Origin: Pseudobdellovibrionaceae bacterium
Lineage (GTDB): Bacteria > Bdellovibrionota > Bdellovibrionia > Bdellovibrionales > UBA1609
Reading direction: 5' to 3'
DNA length: 64,000 bases
NCBI GenBank assembly: GCA_020635075.1
Contig: JACKAM010000002.1
Span: forward strand, 310,001-374,000
The position numbers were made by a program, and so were the translations under genes. Below, one piece after another: positions 17,089 through 26,944 of this stretch. The notes below the pieces were generated by a model. That model was not told where the DNA came from. It saw only the letters and a list, made by a program, of their open reading frames with translations, and ran no database searches. Each line of letters starts with the position of its first letter. The stretch's first letter is position 1.

Positions 17089-18201
17089 TTGACTTTGGAG
17101 ACCGCTTTGCGACTTTACCGCCACCCCGGAACTTGGATCTTGCTGTTGGGATTTGGTTTTCTTTTTTCCTGTCAGTCGGAACAGAAATCCAAGGATGCGG
17201 GCGAGACGGCTGGCGTAACCAAACCTCAACCCAAACCGCCCAAGGGCTACGAGCCGGCAGAAGCAAAGCTGGTCACTGGAGAGGGTGAAAACTGGGACGG
17301 CCATTTTTCTCCGGACGGCCGTAAGGTTCTTTACTTGAGCAAAAATCGCCCCAAGCATAAGCACAGTCAAGTCTATGAGTTTGACCGGGTGACTCTTCGC
17401 CATCGACGGATCACCTTTCACGACGGTGAGAACTCTGGTCCGCGATATGACTCCAGTGGGAAGTGGATCCTCTATGCCAGCACCACAGACGAAATTAAGG
17501 AAAACCCGGCCTATATTCAGAAAGCTCTAAAAGAACTGAGTAGTGCCAAAACTGAAGAAAAGACGGTCACCTCAACCTCATCGGCAGCACCGTGGTTGGA
17601 GCTTCCTTACGAAATCTACCGCAGCAGCACAAATGGCAACGATATAGAGCGCCTGACTCACACTCCAAGCTACGATGCCGAGGCCTCTTATCATCCATCC
17701 TTGCCGACAATCTTGTTTACTTCCGTTCGCCATGGTCGTCCCATGCTTTACATGATGAATGTGGACGGTTCCTCACAAAAACTGTTAAGTGATTCGCGTT
17801 TTATCGAAGCCGAGGGACAGTTCCACCCCGGTGGCAAGGAGCTTGTTTTTGTCCGCTATTCCTCGGACATGAAACAAGCTCAAATCGTATTTAAAGACAC
17901 TAAAACCAAAGAAGAAAAAAACCTGACCTTACCTACCGCCGTGAGTTGGTCGCCCGTTTGGCTACCTGACGGGGAGCACATCCTGTTTGCCTCCAATCTG
18001 GACGATCCGGAGAACTTTGAGATTTATGCGATCAAAAAGGACGGGAGCTGCCTCCAAAGACTCACCTACTCCCTGGGTAATGACGTTCAACCCGCCATTA
18101 GTCCTGATGGCAAGAGCGTTCTTTTTACCAGCGATCGCGGTGGAAGCCGTCAATTGTATTTAATGGACTTTAAGCCTCCCACCACTTGCCCCAAATCTTA
18201 A
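17089..18201 (+). CDS. Lipoprotein with TolB-like beta-propeller
   Basis: The protein has 370 residues. A lipoprotein signal ends at LFSC (residue ~28). Five to six PD40/TolB-type blades follow, recognisable by repeated FSPDGRKVLY-like strands (also WLPDGEHILFAS, ISPDGKSVLFTSDR) ending in LYLMDF. Start is TTG 17089 or, with better spacing to AAGGA, TTG 17095. The true TolB is a soluble periplasmic protein, so this is a TolB-like lipoprotein rather than TolB itself. No tol genes are adjacent. Confidence 0.8.
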   Translation: MTLETALRLYRHPGTWILLLGFGFLFSCQSEQKSKDAGETAGVTKPQPKPPKGYEPAEAKLVTGEGENWDGHFSPDGRKVLYLSKNRPKHKHSQVYEFDRVTLRHRRITFHDGENSGPRYDSSGKWILYASTTDEIKENPAYIQKALKELSSAKTEEKTVTSTSSAAPWLELPYEIYRSSTNGNDIERLTHTPSYDAEASYHPSLPTILFTSVRHGRPMLYMMNVDGSSQKLLSDSRFIEAEGQFHPGGKELVFVRYSSDMKQAQIVFKDTKTKEEKNLTLPTAVSWSPVWLPDGEHILFASNLDDPENFEIYAIKKDGSCLQRLTYSLGNDVQPAISPDGKSVLFTSDRGGSRQLYLMDFKPPTTCPKS

Positions 18202-18222
18202 TCCTGTTTTATTCTAATAAAG

Positions 18223-18774
18223 ATGAAGGCCTTAACTTTACTTTCGATTTTCGTAACTCTTGGACTGTCACTTGATACTGAGGCGGCACCCATTCCGGCC
18301 ACATCCAGCTCTTTTGTGATTTCCAGCCACATCGGCAAGTTTATTTCCAATCATGGATTTTCCATCCACGCCGATCAAACTGACTGGATTCACAGTCCGC
18401 CCCCTGAGGACAACCCTTACATCGCAACCCTTTACCGCTCGCCTTCAACAGAACTAGGCGTGCAACCGGCTCTCACCGTACGAGTGGATGAACTGGACAC
18501 CAAACAAACTCTTAAACGGTATGTGAAAAAGTGGCTCAAGGATTACCCTCGCTTTGGCTTTGAAATCCTCAAGGCCAAGCCAATCAAGATAAATGACCAG
18601 AGAGCGTTTCTGCTCGATATGGTTAACCGCCAGACGTCCAAACAACTGCGCCAGGTGGTCTTTCTCAAACAAAAAAAGGCCGTCATCCTCACCTGCCGCG
18701 GACACCATAAGTCCTTCAACGATACAGTCGGCAACTGTAACAATATCATTGCCAACTTCCGCTGGAGCCAATAG
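18223..18774 (+). CDS. Exported protein of unknown function, possibly PsbP/DcrB-like fold
   Basis: The protein has 183 residues with a signal peptide (hydrophobic ~3-20, A-A-P cleavage). The end, in which a sheet strand (AVILTCRG) is followed by FNDTVGNCNNIIANFRW, resembles the C terminus of PsbP/DcrB-type small periplasmic proteins, where a final helix is named by the phrase 'residual fit'. This is a tentative fold guess. It lies 21 bases after the propeller lipoprotein and convergent to the helicase. Confidence 0.6.
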   Translation: MKALTLLSIFVTLGLSLDTEAAPIPATSSSFVISSHIGKFISNHGFSIHADQTDWIHSPPPEDNPYIATLYRSPSTELGVQPALTVRVDELDTKQTLKRYVKKWLKDYPRFGFEILKAKPIKINDQRAFLLDMVNRQTSKQLRQVVFLKQKKAVILTCRGHHKSFNDTVGNCNNIIANFRWSQ

Positions 18775-18787
18775 GTACCTTACTTAC

Positions 18788-20695
18788 CTAATTCCCAAAG
18801 ATCTTCTTAAAGAACCCGGACACTTTCTTGCCGATGGATTTTTGTGCAGGAGCACTGGACGCCACTGGCTTGGAGGACTTTCCTGAGTGTCGACGGGATT
18901 GTTGCTGACCACCTTTGGTCTGCTGACCCTGTCCCTGCTGCTGACGGTCTCTTTGCTCACCCTGCGGGCGACCTCCACGCCGGCGACGACGTTTGTTGTT
19001 GCGACGCTGATTTCCGTCGCGCCCTTGGCCACCCTGCTGCTGTCCTTGGCCTCCACCACCGCCGGAAGAACCGTGGCGACCAGTAGTTCGATCACGATGA
19101 CCACTTGGCGAGCCTTGCTGCTGAGAAGGTTGATTCTCCCCACCTTCCTCACGGCGACCTTTAAAATCCCTATCCCGATTGCGGTTACGGTTGCGATTGC
19201 GCGAACTCTTTTTCTGAGAGCGCTCGCCACCACTTGCCTGTTGCTGATTGGAATCGTCTCTTTGTCCATCCCGAGGAGGGCGACGACGGCGACCATCCTG
19301 ACGACGATCCCCACGGCGACCGGCCCCGCGGTCTCCGCCAGTTTTTTTGTCCGCCATACGGGGACGCCTCGGGTAGGGACCTAACTCTCTGTCCCTGGGA
19401 AACTCCTCATATTGCTGGAGAAGATGTTCATCCTCAATCCAACCGATTTCCAGCTTATGCCCTAGGTAGTCTTCAATTCGGCGAAGGGCATCGATATCCC
19501 GGTCACCGACAAAACTATAGGCGTGCCCATTGGCGCCAGCCCGCCCAGTGCGACCGATGCGGTGAACATAGTTTTCCGGATCATCCGGCAACTCAAAGTT
19601 GAAAACCATGTCCACGCCTTGAATATCCAAACCACGGGCGGCCAAATCCGTGGCGACAAGAATGTTTCTTTCGTTGTCGCTTTTGAACTGCCCCATCACC
19701 CGATTGCGCTGGGCCTGGGTCATGAGGCTCGAAATCCCCACTGCGGGAACTCCGTTCTTATTCAAAAACTGAGTGATGCGCTCTACATTACGCTTGAAAT
19801 TGCTAAAGACAATGGCCTGACGAGGTCCCTCCTTTTTGAGTAGAGATAGGAGGTACATGGGCTTGTCATCGTGGCCGACGTGAAAAATGGCATCATCAAC
19901 ATTTTCAGCCTTGGGTTGATCCTTACTGACGTTGATCTCAACTGGTTCAGAACCAAATTCGTAACAAACATTGAGAACATCAAAGTTCAAAGTAGCACTA
20001 AAAACCAACATTTGCCGGTCGCCCGGGATGCGCTTCAGAATGTACTTCATGTCATCCTTAAAGCCCATATCAAACATACGGTCGGCCTCATCAAAAACCA
20101 CCGCCCGGACCTGACGAAGATCCACCACGTGTTCTTTGTATAGATCAATCAATCGACCCGGAGTGGCCACGACAAATTCCAAGCCATGACCGATGGCCTT
20201 TTTCTGCTTATCGTAAGCCGTGCCACCATAGATGGCCGTGCAGCGAATGCCCGCATCTCCACCAAGGGAAGCCACATTCTGATAAACCTGCTCCGCCAAT
20301 TCCCGCGTGGGAACTAAAACCAAAATATAATTGGATTTTTCCCACTCCACAAAGGCACGTTTCGAGGGTGGCACAACGGGAGAATCCTCACTGCCATCGG
20401 CCTTGGCATTTTCATTAACAATGCCTTCGATCTCTTTGGTTTTAGCTTCGACAATTTCATCGCCATGTAAAGCTTTGCCGGCTGTCTCCGCTTCTTGAGC
20501 ACGCAATATGCGCTCTATGAGAGGCAACACAAATGCCGCCGTTTTTCCGGTTCCGGTTTGCGCCAGACCGGCCACGTCTTTTCCCTCTAAAATAGGTGGA
20601 ATGGCCAATTCTTGAATTGGTGTGCAATCAGTAAAGTTGCTTTTCTTGATTCCCGCAAACAGCGAGGGATGTAGATCCAGTTCAGTAAATTTCAC
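18788..20695 (-). CDS. DEAD-box RNA helicase with long basic tail
   Basis: The protein has 635 residues with a GTG start. The helicase core has the Q motif (FTDCTPIQELAIP), motif I AQTGTGKT, PTRELAEQ, TPGRLID, DEAD (VFDEADRM), SAT, and motif VI HRIGRTGRAG. An insert of ~60 charged residues separates motifs I and Ia. The last ~180 residues are Arg/Gln/Gly-rich and disordered (RNRNRNRDRD), ending in an amphipathic helix GKKVSGFFKKIFGN. It resembles RhlB/RhlE proteins with RNA-binding tails, in RNA decay or ribosome assembly. The exact orthologue is uncertain. Confidence 0.92.
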   Translation of the reverse strand: MKFTELDLHPSLFAGIKKSNFTDCTPIQELAIPPILEGKDVAGLAQTGTGKTAAFVLPLIERILRAQEAETAGKALHGDEIVEAKTKEIEGIVNENAKADGSEDSPVVPPSKRAFVEWEKSNYILVLVPTRELAEQVYQNVASLGGDAGIRCTAIYGGTAYDKQKKAIGHGLEFVVATPGRLIDLYKEHVVDLRQVRAVVFDEADRMFDMGFKDDMKYILKRIPGDRQMLVFSATLNFDVLNVCYEFGSEPVEINVSKDQPKAENVDDAIFHVGHDDKPMYLLSLLKKEGPRQAIVFSNFKRNVERITQFLNKNGVPAVGISSLMTQAQRNRVMGQFKSDNERNILVATDLAARGLDIQGVDMVFNFELPDDPENYVHRIGRTGRAGANGHAYSFVGDRDIDALRRIEDYLGHKLEIGWIEDEHLLQQYEEFPRDRELGPYPRRPRMADKKTGGDRGAGRRGDRRQDGRRRRPPRDGQRDDSNQQQASGGERSQKKSSRNRNRNRNRDRDFKGRREEGGENQPSQQQGSPSGHRDRTTGRHGSSGGGGGQGQQQGGQGRDGNQRRNNKRRRRRGGRPQGEQRDRQQQGQGQQTKGGQQQSRRHSGKSSKPVASSAPAQKSIGKKVSGFFKKIFGN

Positions 20696-20799
20696 CCGAG
20701 AAGATCCCTAGGAGCTGACTCACATTGTCATTAGTTACAATGGCTTAGTATACGAACAGAAGGGGGTTTGTCAAAGAGCAAGAATTCTCAGACATTTAT

Positions 20800-21621
20800 T
20801 CATCTGTTGGCAAAAAACTGAGTCAGGGCCTCAATAAAGGCCTGAGGTTGGTCAAAGTGAACCCAGTGGCCCGATTCCGGGATTTGCACCCCTGTAATCA
20901 GGGGGTTGGCCGCCACCATTCTGTGAAAAACCTCTTCGCTTAACTCCTCACTCCGACTCCCCCGGATGACCAGGGTCGGACCCTTAAGAGCCCGGATTTG
21001 GTCCCACCGTTCATAGGCCCTCCCCTCCCTGACGCTACTGAGGATCGCCTTGGGAGAGAACCGCCAATCGGCCCTTCCATCCTCGCGAGTGGCAATATTA
21101 GTGTAAAAATACTGAGCCAGAACCTGGGACTTGGGTCCACTGCCAATGCGACGGGGAAACTCCTCATCAAAAAACTGCTTGGCCGCTCTTTTGTCCGCAA
21201 AAGGGGTGGGGACCTGATCGAGATAAAACTCGATCTGCTTGACGGCGTCCGGATGGGAGTCCGGGCCGATGTCTTCAATCACCAGTTTTGCCACGCGTTG
21301 CGGATACAGATGAGCAAAGGCTAGGGCATTTCGCCCACCCATCGAGTGACCCACCAGGAGGATAGCCTCCTCCCCCCAACCCAGTTCTTCCAAGATTTTG
21401 TGCAGATCCCGAGCGTAGTCCTCAGGCGAAAAGCCAAACTCGGGATGAAAAGACCGACCATGCCCCCTCTGATCCAAGAGCAGAATGTGATAGTCCTTTT
21501 CGAAGGCTGGCGTGATCTTTCGCCAATTGGCTCCCGACCCCATCAGGCCATGTAGGAAAATAAGCTTCGGTCCACCTGGATTTCCCAGTACTTGAGTGTG
21601 GAAGTTCTCCAAATAAGCCAC
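20800..21621 (-). CDS. Alpha/beta hydrolase, YbfF/ABHD11-like
   Basis: The protein has 273 residues with a GTG start behind AAGGGG. It is a cytoplasmic alpha/beta hydrolase: oxyanion-hole FLHGLMGSGANW, nucleophile elbow GHSMGG, IEDIGPDSH after it, and the catalytic His in GHWVHFDQPQAF. This pattern matches the YbfF/ABHD11 esterase group acting on small acyl esters. It is a single gene between the helicase and divergent pcnB. Confidence 0.85.
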   Translation of the reverse strand: MAYLENFHTQVLGNPGGPKLIFLHGLMGSGANWRKITPAFEKDYHILLLDQRGHGRSFHPEFGFSPEDYARDLHKILEELGWGEEAILLVGHSMGGRNALAFAHLYPQRVAKLVIEDIGPDSHPDAVKQIEFYLDQVPTPFADKRAAKQFFDEEFPRRIGSGPKSQVLAQYFYTNIATREDGRADWRFSPKAILSSVREGRAYERWDQIRALKGPTLVIRGSRSEELSEEVFHRMVAANPLITGVQIPESGHWVHFDQPQAFIEALTQFFANR

Positions 21622-21675
21622 CTAAACCCCTTCCCGTTTGACCCTTAATGCAAGACGCGTCATTATGATCTCGGG

Positions 21676-22953
21676 ATGGAAGTTACAAAAAAGCCCTGTT
21701 TACATCAAGAGTGGATTGACCGTGAGGCCCTGGATATTGTCCGTACCCTCCAATCCCAAGGATTCATTACCTATTTGGTCGGCGGTTGCGTGCGTGACCT
21801 CCTTTTGAGCAAACACCCCAAGGACTATGATATCGCCACCGATGCCCGCCCCGGGGACGTTAAAAGACACGTACGCAATGCCTATGTGATTGGTAAGCGC
21901 TTTCGCCTGGTGCTGGTCAAACGCGGTGACCAGCAGTTTGAGGTGGCCACCTTCCGCCGTGATTTGGTCGAGGACGAAGAGCTTCCCGAGCATATTTCTT
22001 CTGGAGACAATCTTTTTGGCACTCCAGAGCAGGACGCCAACCGTCGGGACTTTACCATCAACGGCCTGCTCTATGATCCGATGGAGAACAAGCTCATCGA
22101 TTACTGCGAGGGTCTTCCTGACTTGGACGAAAAAATGGTGAGGATGATCGGCGATCCAGACCGCCGGCTGCGCGAAGATCCCATCCGAATTTTGCGCGGT
22201 ATTCGCCTGGCTCATCTGGTGAGATTTACCTTAGAGCCCAATCTACGCTCAGCCATGGAAGCCAATGCCTCCACACTTTTGGAAACGGCACTTCCCCGTC
22301 GACGCGAGGAGTTTCTTAAGTTTTTGCGGCTCGATGATCCCTCACAGGCCTTCATTGAGTCCTTTGATCTGGGACTCCTTAAGTATATTGCCCCACATCT
22401 ACATGAGGTTTTGGCCGACAAGAACAAGGCCGAAATGTTCACTCATCTGGTCTCTCGCTTTCACGAAAAGCCTCTTGATCATAAGGACCCTCTGCAACTG
22501 TTTGGCGCACTGATCCTTGCCTACTACCGGACGATGTTTAATGCCGACCCGGAACAGGCGGTTTCGACCAACCAAATTCTGGACAACCCCGACATGCTGG
22601 CTCTGATGCGTGATGAGTTGGGCATGTTTAAGATGGAACAGGCCATGGTCGCCAAGGCTCTTCATATGCAAAGTACTTTGCGCAAGCGCTCGGAGTTTGA
22701 AAATCGAGGGGAAAAACGACAGCTGGCTGTCTTGCAGACAGAAGCTTTCCCCTTAGCCCTGCAATTTGCCAGTCGTGATTATAGTTTGTCGGGCGAGGAC
22801 TGGCTGTTCTGGGCTCAACACTATGAGCAATCTCAAGAAAAAATCGCTGCCGCCCAGGCGAAGAGCCGTCGCACCAGGCGACGCACGCGACGAAAGCGCC
22901 CCGCTAAAAAGGGCGGCAAAAGCGAACAGTCCTCAGCCAACAACCAATCCTAG
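21676..22953 (+). CDS. pcnB: Poly(A) polymerase / CCA-type nucleotidyltransferase, PcnB-like
   Basis: The protein has 425 residues. The class II nucleotidyltransferase head has VGGCVRDLLL and the metal-binding KDYDIATDA. IGKRFRLVLVKRG and the RRDFTINGLLYD / EDPIRILRGIRLA motifs follow. The IGKRFRLV form and the basic tail (RRTRRRTRRKRPAKK) favour PcnB, which adds poly(A) to RNA for decay, over the tRNA CCA-adding enzyme. No HD domain is present. The distinction would need phylogeny. Confidence 0.85.
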   Translation: MEVTKKPCLHQEWIDREALDIVRTLQSQGFITYLVGGCVRDLLLSKHPKDYDIATDARPGDVKRHVRNAYVIGKRFRLVLVKRGDQQFEVATFRRDLVEDEELPEHISSGDNLFGTPEQDANRRDFTINGLLYDPMENKLIDYCEGLPDLDEKMVRMIGDPDRRLREDPIRILRGIRLAHLVRFTLEPNLRSAMEANASTLLETALPRRREEFLKFLRLDDPSQAFIESFDLGLLKYIAPHLHEVLADKNKAEMFTHLVSRFHEKPLDHKDPLQLFGALILAYYRTMFNADPEQAVSTNQILDNPDMLALMRDELGMFKMEQAMVAKALHMQSTLRKRSEFENRGEKRQLAVLQTEAFPLALQFASRDYSLSGEDWLFWAQHYEQSQEKIAAAQAKSRRTRRRTRRKRPAKKGGKSEQSSANNQS

Positions 22954-23124
22954 ACCGAACCTGTGACCCATATCAGACAATGGTAGAACGCGGCAAAAGA
23001 CCAAAGCGTTCATGACCATCTGGCCTTTAGACGTTGATCCCCTGGCTTAGTCATGGCAAAAAAGGTAGATTAGTGATGTGAATGGTGAGAAGAGCACATT
23101 TTGGCCTTCTTCTGAGGAGCAACT

Positions 23125-23364
23125 ATGAGTCCGTCAATTTGGCAAATTCTGATTATCCTGGTTATTGTCCTTCTGTTGTTTGGCCCCTCTAAAATCCCCG
23201 GACTGGGTAAATCCTTAGGCGAAGCCATTCGCGGATTCAAAAAGGGCATCTCGGAAGATCCGGAGATTGACGTCACAGATTCTGCCAAGCGCGAACAAAT
23301 TGCCGACAACGAAAAGGCCGGCGCCGGCCAAAAAGCCAAGACTAAAGAAACCAACAAATCCTGA
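23125..23364 (+). CDS. tatA: Twin-arginine translocase subunit TatA
   Basis: The protein has 79 residues: an N-terminal membrane helix (QILIILVIVLLLF), the FGPSKIPGLGKSLGEAIRGFKK amphipathic region (shown by FGPxKxP and LGxxIRxFKK), and a charged tail. GAGGAG precedes the ATG. TatA forms the pore for folded proteins. tatB and tatC are not in the window, so the Tat genes are split in this genome. Confidence 0.93.
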   Translation: MSPSIWQILIILVIVLLLFGPSKIPGLGKSLGEAIRGFKKGISEDPEIDVTDSAKREQIADNEKAGAGQKAKTKETNKS

Positions 23365-23397
23365 GTTCCTTTGTCCCGTCCCAATCGGCGTGAACGA

Positions 23398-23429
23398 TAA
23401 AAAAGACCACCATGAAGTGGCTTTTTTAT
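23398..23429. terminator. Bidirectional terminator between tatA and transketolase
   Basis: An A-run, then CCAC-loop-GTGG and a T-run (AAAAAGACCAC and GTGGCTTTTTT), lie between the convergent genes. Confidence 0.75.
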
Positions 23430-23452
23430 TCTCGAAATCTTGTTTGATTCTC

Positions 23453-25489
23453 CTATAAACTGCGTGCCGCTTCAGCCATGGCCCGGCTGTCAATGCCATG
23501 CTTGGCATAAAGCTCATCAGCCAGATAGGCACTTTGCCCGAACTCACCGTTCACACCGAGAGATTTTACTCTTAGTGCCGCGCCTTCTTGAGCCAAGGCA
23601 TGGACGGCAATGGCCCCCATGCCACCAACAAGCTGATGGTCTTCGGCAGTCACCAAGCGCCCTTCTGTCTTGGCTAAACACTGTTTCAGTGTCGCCACAT
23701 CTGGAGAACCGAGGCAAGATGCATTGACGACAAGAGCTCCAATGCCCTCTGTTGCCAAGGTCTCGGCCGCGGCTAATGCATGGGGAGCTAATGATCCGCC
23801 GACAAGTAGAGTGACCGACTTGTTTTTCCCAGCCGAGGTGTCGGCAAGAATCTGAGCTTTACCCAATTCATACTTGGCACCTTCAGAGCTGTAACTGCGG
23901 GGGAAGTTCTCGCGACCCAAAAAGAAAATGGTCGTTGGGGGAACTTTGCCCTCTTTGCGCATCTTATGAAAACGATCTACCGCCTGGCCCACGAGGGCGT
24001 CGGCCTCATCACTGCAAGTCAGAGCGTAGGTTTCACAATGGGGGATCGACGCCGTCATGCCCAACCAACTCAATGCCTGGTGGGAGGCTCCATCAGCCGC
24101 ATCCTGAAAACCGGTGTGAGAGAAAAAGGCCAACATGGGGGCCTGAGACAAGGAAGCCATCATCAGTGGCAAAGCCCCTTTGGTCACACCAAACTGAGCA
24201 AAGGTATCCACCACGGGAATAAAACCTTCTTTGGAAAGACCCGCGGCCACACTGACCATATTGGCCTCCGCCACACCCACGTCCTGAGTGCACTCGGGAA
24301 AGGCTTTTTGAAAATCAGCCGTACCCGTTGAACCCGGCAAATCCGAAGAGATGGAAAGAATGGGCAAACCCTCTTTGCGCTTGCGAATGAGAGCCGCACT
24401 GACGCCTTTTTGGATTTTTTCACTGGGAATAGAGGAAGAGCCACCGGGACTGGATTTCTTTCCATTGTGCTGAGTGACCATTTCTTCAACCCAGGCCTGA
24501 AAATCAGCCGGCACGGTTTCACCACCGTAGATCTCAGACAGAAAAGTCGGAAGTTGCCCTGGCTCCTTCAATGGAAATCCATGTCCCCCGCTGGCGGATT
24601 CTTCAGTGGCTTTCACTCCGTAGCCCTTGATAGTCTTGGCGTGGATGGCAACTGGCTGCTTCGGATTGGCTTCGGCTTGGGCCATCGCCTCTTCCAAAAC
24701 CGTGACACAAGCTTGAAGGTCATGGGGATGAGCCATGTGAAGAACCTTCCACCCCTGCGTCGCTAAAGACTCAAAGCTGGGCTGCATGGAAAAGGAATCC
24801 TTATCAATTCGTCCAGTCAACTTGGTATTGTTGTCACTCACAATCAAAACAAATGGCGCCATTTTTCCTTTTTGCGCCAACCCGGGAATGGCTGCCAAGG
24901 CCTCACGGGCTTCACCTTCCATACAGGCACCGTCGGAAATGGCCGTGATGGTCAAGCGATTGCGACCCGCAAGGTGATCAGCAAAGGCCAGGCCCTGAGC
25001 CTGGGGCAAACTTGAGCCCAAGGGTCCATTACTCAGATAAACGCCATCAGCAAACAGGTGGGATTCACCATGACCCGTCAGTTTACTTTGGATGGAGCGA
25101 AAGCCCTTAAGGCTTTCCAAGGTCAGGTCTGCAAATCCATAGTTGGCTTTCAAGGCATAGATGCCATTCTCACAGTGACCTGCATCGTTAATCAGGTGGG
25201 CCACTTCATACCATGGTTTATTTTCTTTATTCGCCCGGTGAAAAACTAACCCATAGGCGGCAGCCATCAGTTCAGCAAAAGCGGATGGACCCCCAAAGTG
25301 ACTGGCGGCTCCACCGAGTACTGCCTGCATGTCCATCAAGGACACCATGGCCCGGGTCGCCCGGGGATCTGCCATTTTAACCTTGTCGCCACCTTTGAGT
25401 GTGACCTCCTGGGCCCACTTGGGATCTTGATCGGGAGTGGGGGCGAGGGGGTTTTTAAGAGCAAGAGGAGTCACAACAGGCTCAGCCAT
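23453..25489 (-). CDS. tkt: Transketolase
   Basis: The protein has 678 residues from ATG 25489, with GAGGC before it; a TTG four codons upstream is less likely. The thiamine-diphosphate motif is SDGACMEGEAREAL... to DNN, the N-terminal SxPLGSSLPQAQGLA loop resembles the G-x-G-Q-G of the family, and the C-terminal pyrimidine and transketolase-C domains follow (GTADFQKAFPE, AEANMVSVAAGLS, SHTGFQDAADGASHQ). It transfers two-carbon units in the pentose phosphate pathway. Several conserved positions read differently from textbook Tkt, so it is a divergent member. Confidence 0.88.
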   Translation of the reverse strand: MAEPVVTPLALKNPLAPTPDQDPKWAQEVTLKGGDKVKMADPRATRAMVSLMDMQAVLGGAASHFGGPSAFAELMAAAYGLVFHRANKENKPWYEVAHLINDAGHCENGIYALKANYGFADLTLESLKGFRSIQSKLTGHGESHLFADGVYLSNGPLGSSLPQAQGLAFADHLAGRNRLTITAISDGACMEGEAREALAAIPGLAQKGKMAPFVLIVSDNNTKLTGRIDKDSFSMQPSFESLATQGWKVLHMAHPHDLQACVTVLEEAMAQAEANPKQPVAIHAKTIKGYGVKATEESASGGHGFPLKEPGQLPTFLSEIYGGETVPADFQAWVEEMVTQHNGKKSSPGGSSSIPSEKIQKGVSAALIRKRKEGLPILSISSDLPGSTGTADFQKAFPECTQDVGVAEANMVSVAAGLSKEGFIPVVDTFAQFGVTKGALPLMMASLSQAPMLAFFSHTGFQDAADGASHQALSWLGMTASIPHCETYALTCSDEADALVGQAVDRFHKMRKEGKVPPTTIFFLGRENFPRSYSSEGAKYELGKAQILADTSAGKNKSVTLLVGGSLAPHALAAAETLATEGIGALVVNASCLGSPDVATLKQCLAKTEGRLVTAEDHQLVGGMGAIAVHALAQEGAALRVKSLGVNGEFGQSAYLADELYAKHGIDSRAMAEAARSL

Positions 25490-25666
25490 TTTTTGCCTCA
25501 ATCTGGTTGGATTGTTGGTTGAAAAGGTCGGTTCCTAGATAGTCAAAATTAACCAAAAGTTCCAGGGAAAACGGAGGTTTCACCAGAGGAATCGGCCACC
25601 TCTTTTGTGATTTGCGTCAATATTTCTTTCTTGTCCCCCCTGGCAGGTAAACCTATTCTGAGATTT

Positions 25667-26674
25667 ATGAATTTACGTGAAATGCCCAAAGTCGAACTAC
25701 ACCGCCATCTGGAGTTGAGCCTGCGTCATGAGACCATGAAGGAGCTGGCTCCTGCCTGCGGGATCGATGTCCCTGACCAAGCCGCCTTCGCCGACCGTTT
25801 TTTGATCACCGAGCCCATGACCAACCTGGGAGCGGTTCTCAACAAGTTTTTGGACACCCAGGTCCTGCTCAATTCCACCGAGGTGCTGGAGCGCATTTCC
25901 TATGAAGCCTGTTTAGACGCCTACCTCCAAGAGGGCATTCGCATTCTAGAGCTTCGTTATGCTCCCACCTACGTGCGCCAGGGTCACGAACACATATCCT
26001 TTCAACAAATCCATGAAGCGATCGTGAAAGGTTGCAAACAGGCGCAACAGGAAGTCCCTTTGGCCGTTGGTCTGATTTGCATCATTCAGCGGATTTTGCC
26101 GGTCCCGGAAGCCGAAGCCATTACCCAGTTTGCTATAGATAATCGCGAGACCTTTATCGGCCTCGACCTGGCCGATAACGAAGAGGGTTTTGACTCCAAA
26201 CCTTTTTCGCCTTTTTTCCATCGGGCTGCGGAGGCGGGATTGGGCATAACCATTCACAGTGGCGAAGCCAATGTGCCCAAAGCACCTCGTTATGTGAAAG
26301 ACGCCATTGAATATTTAGGCGCCACTCGCATCGGTCATGGAGTGCAGATTTATCGCGATCATGAAATGATGGACTACGTGAAAGAGCGCAACGTCACCCT
26401 AGAACTTTGTCCCACTTCCAATTGGCTGACTCAGGCTATTCCCAGAGTGGAAGAACACCCCTTTCGACTATTGATGGAAGCCGGCGTGCGCACCACCATC
26501 AACTCCGATGACCCAGGGATTTTTAACATCGACTTGGTCAACGAGTACGACATCCTTAGCCGTCATCACGGTTTCACTGAGGATGAGTTCACCCACTGTA
26601 ATGACATTGCCGCAGAGGCGAGCTTTATTCCTCTCGGCGACAAACAAAAAGCCTGGCCCAGACCCATCGGCTAA
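25667..26674 (+). CDS. add: Adenosine deaminase family protein
   Basis: The protein has 335 residues from ATG 25667 (MNLREMPKVELHRHLE), the conserved N terminus; an upstream start at 25607 adds 20 residues of no similarity. Zinc and catalytic residues are seen in HRHLE, TIHSGEA, RIGHGVQ and NSDDPGIF. It converts adenosine to inosine in purine salvage; an adenine deaminase specificity cannot be excluded. For a predator this would fit use of prey nucleosides (inference). The following 270 bases carry no gene, only the leader of the next one. Confidence 0.9.
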   Translation: MNLREMPKVELHRHLELSLRHETMKELAPACGIDVPDQAAFADRFLITEPMTNLGAVLNKFLDTQVLLNSTEVLERISYEACLDAYLQEGIRILELRYAPTYVRQGHEHISFQQIHEAIVKGCKQAQQEVPLAVGLICIIQRILPVPEAEAITQFAIDNRETFIGLDLADNEEGFDSKPFSPFFHRAAEAGLGITIHSGEANVPKAPRYVKDAIEYLGATRIGHGVQIYRDHEMMDYVKERNVTLELCPTSNWLTQAIPRVEEHPFRLLMEAGVRTTINSDDPGIFNIDLVNEYDILSRHHGFTEDEFTHCNDIAAEASFIPLGDKQKAWPRPIG

Positions 26675-26944
26675 CCAAAAGTTCAAGCTTGGACGAAGGG
26701 CTTATTCCATTCTTAAGACTGAGACTCTGAGCGTAAAAGAGTGTGGACACGATTACACTGTAGGCACTGCGCCGTGTGGTTTTTTGCCAACACTTTCTGG
26801 TACTATTCTGGGACCTTCTGTGATGCGTCCTTTCCAAATCAGAAAAGCATTTAAAAACTGTTGATGCCTCCCATAAATCCGCATAACCCTATATGAGTCA
26901 GAAAAATGGACAACACACGAGATTTTTAAAAAGGAGACTCCGTT

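Noticed and set aside
18887..19384. 165-residue hydrophobic ORF opposite the helicase tail
   Set aside because: An artefact of the Arg/Gly/Gln-rich repeats of the helicase read on the other strand.
26675..26944. Promoter hexamers for the barrel gene
   Set aside because: Several TTGATG/TAACCC-like pairs are possible but none stands out, so no site is called.
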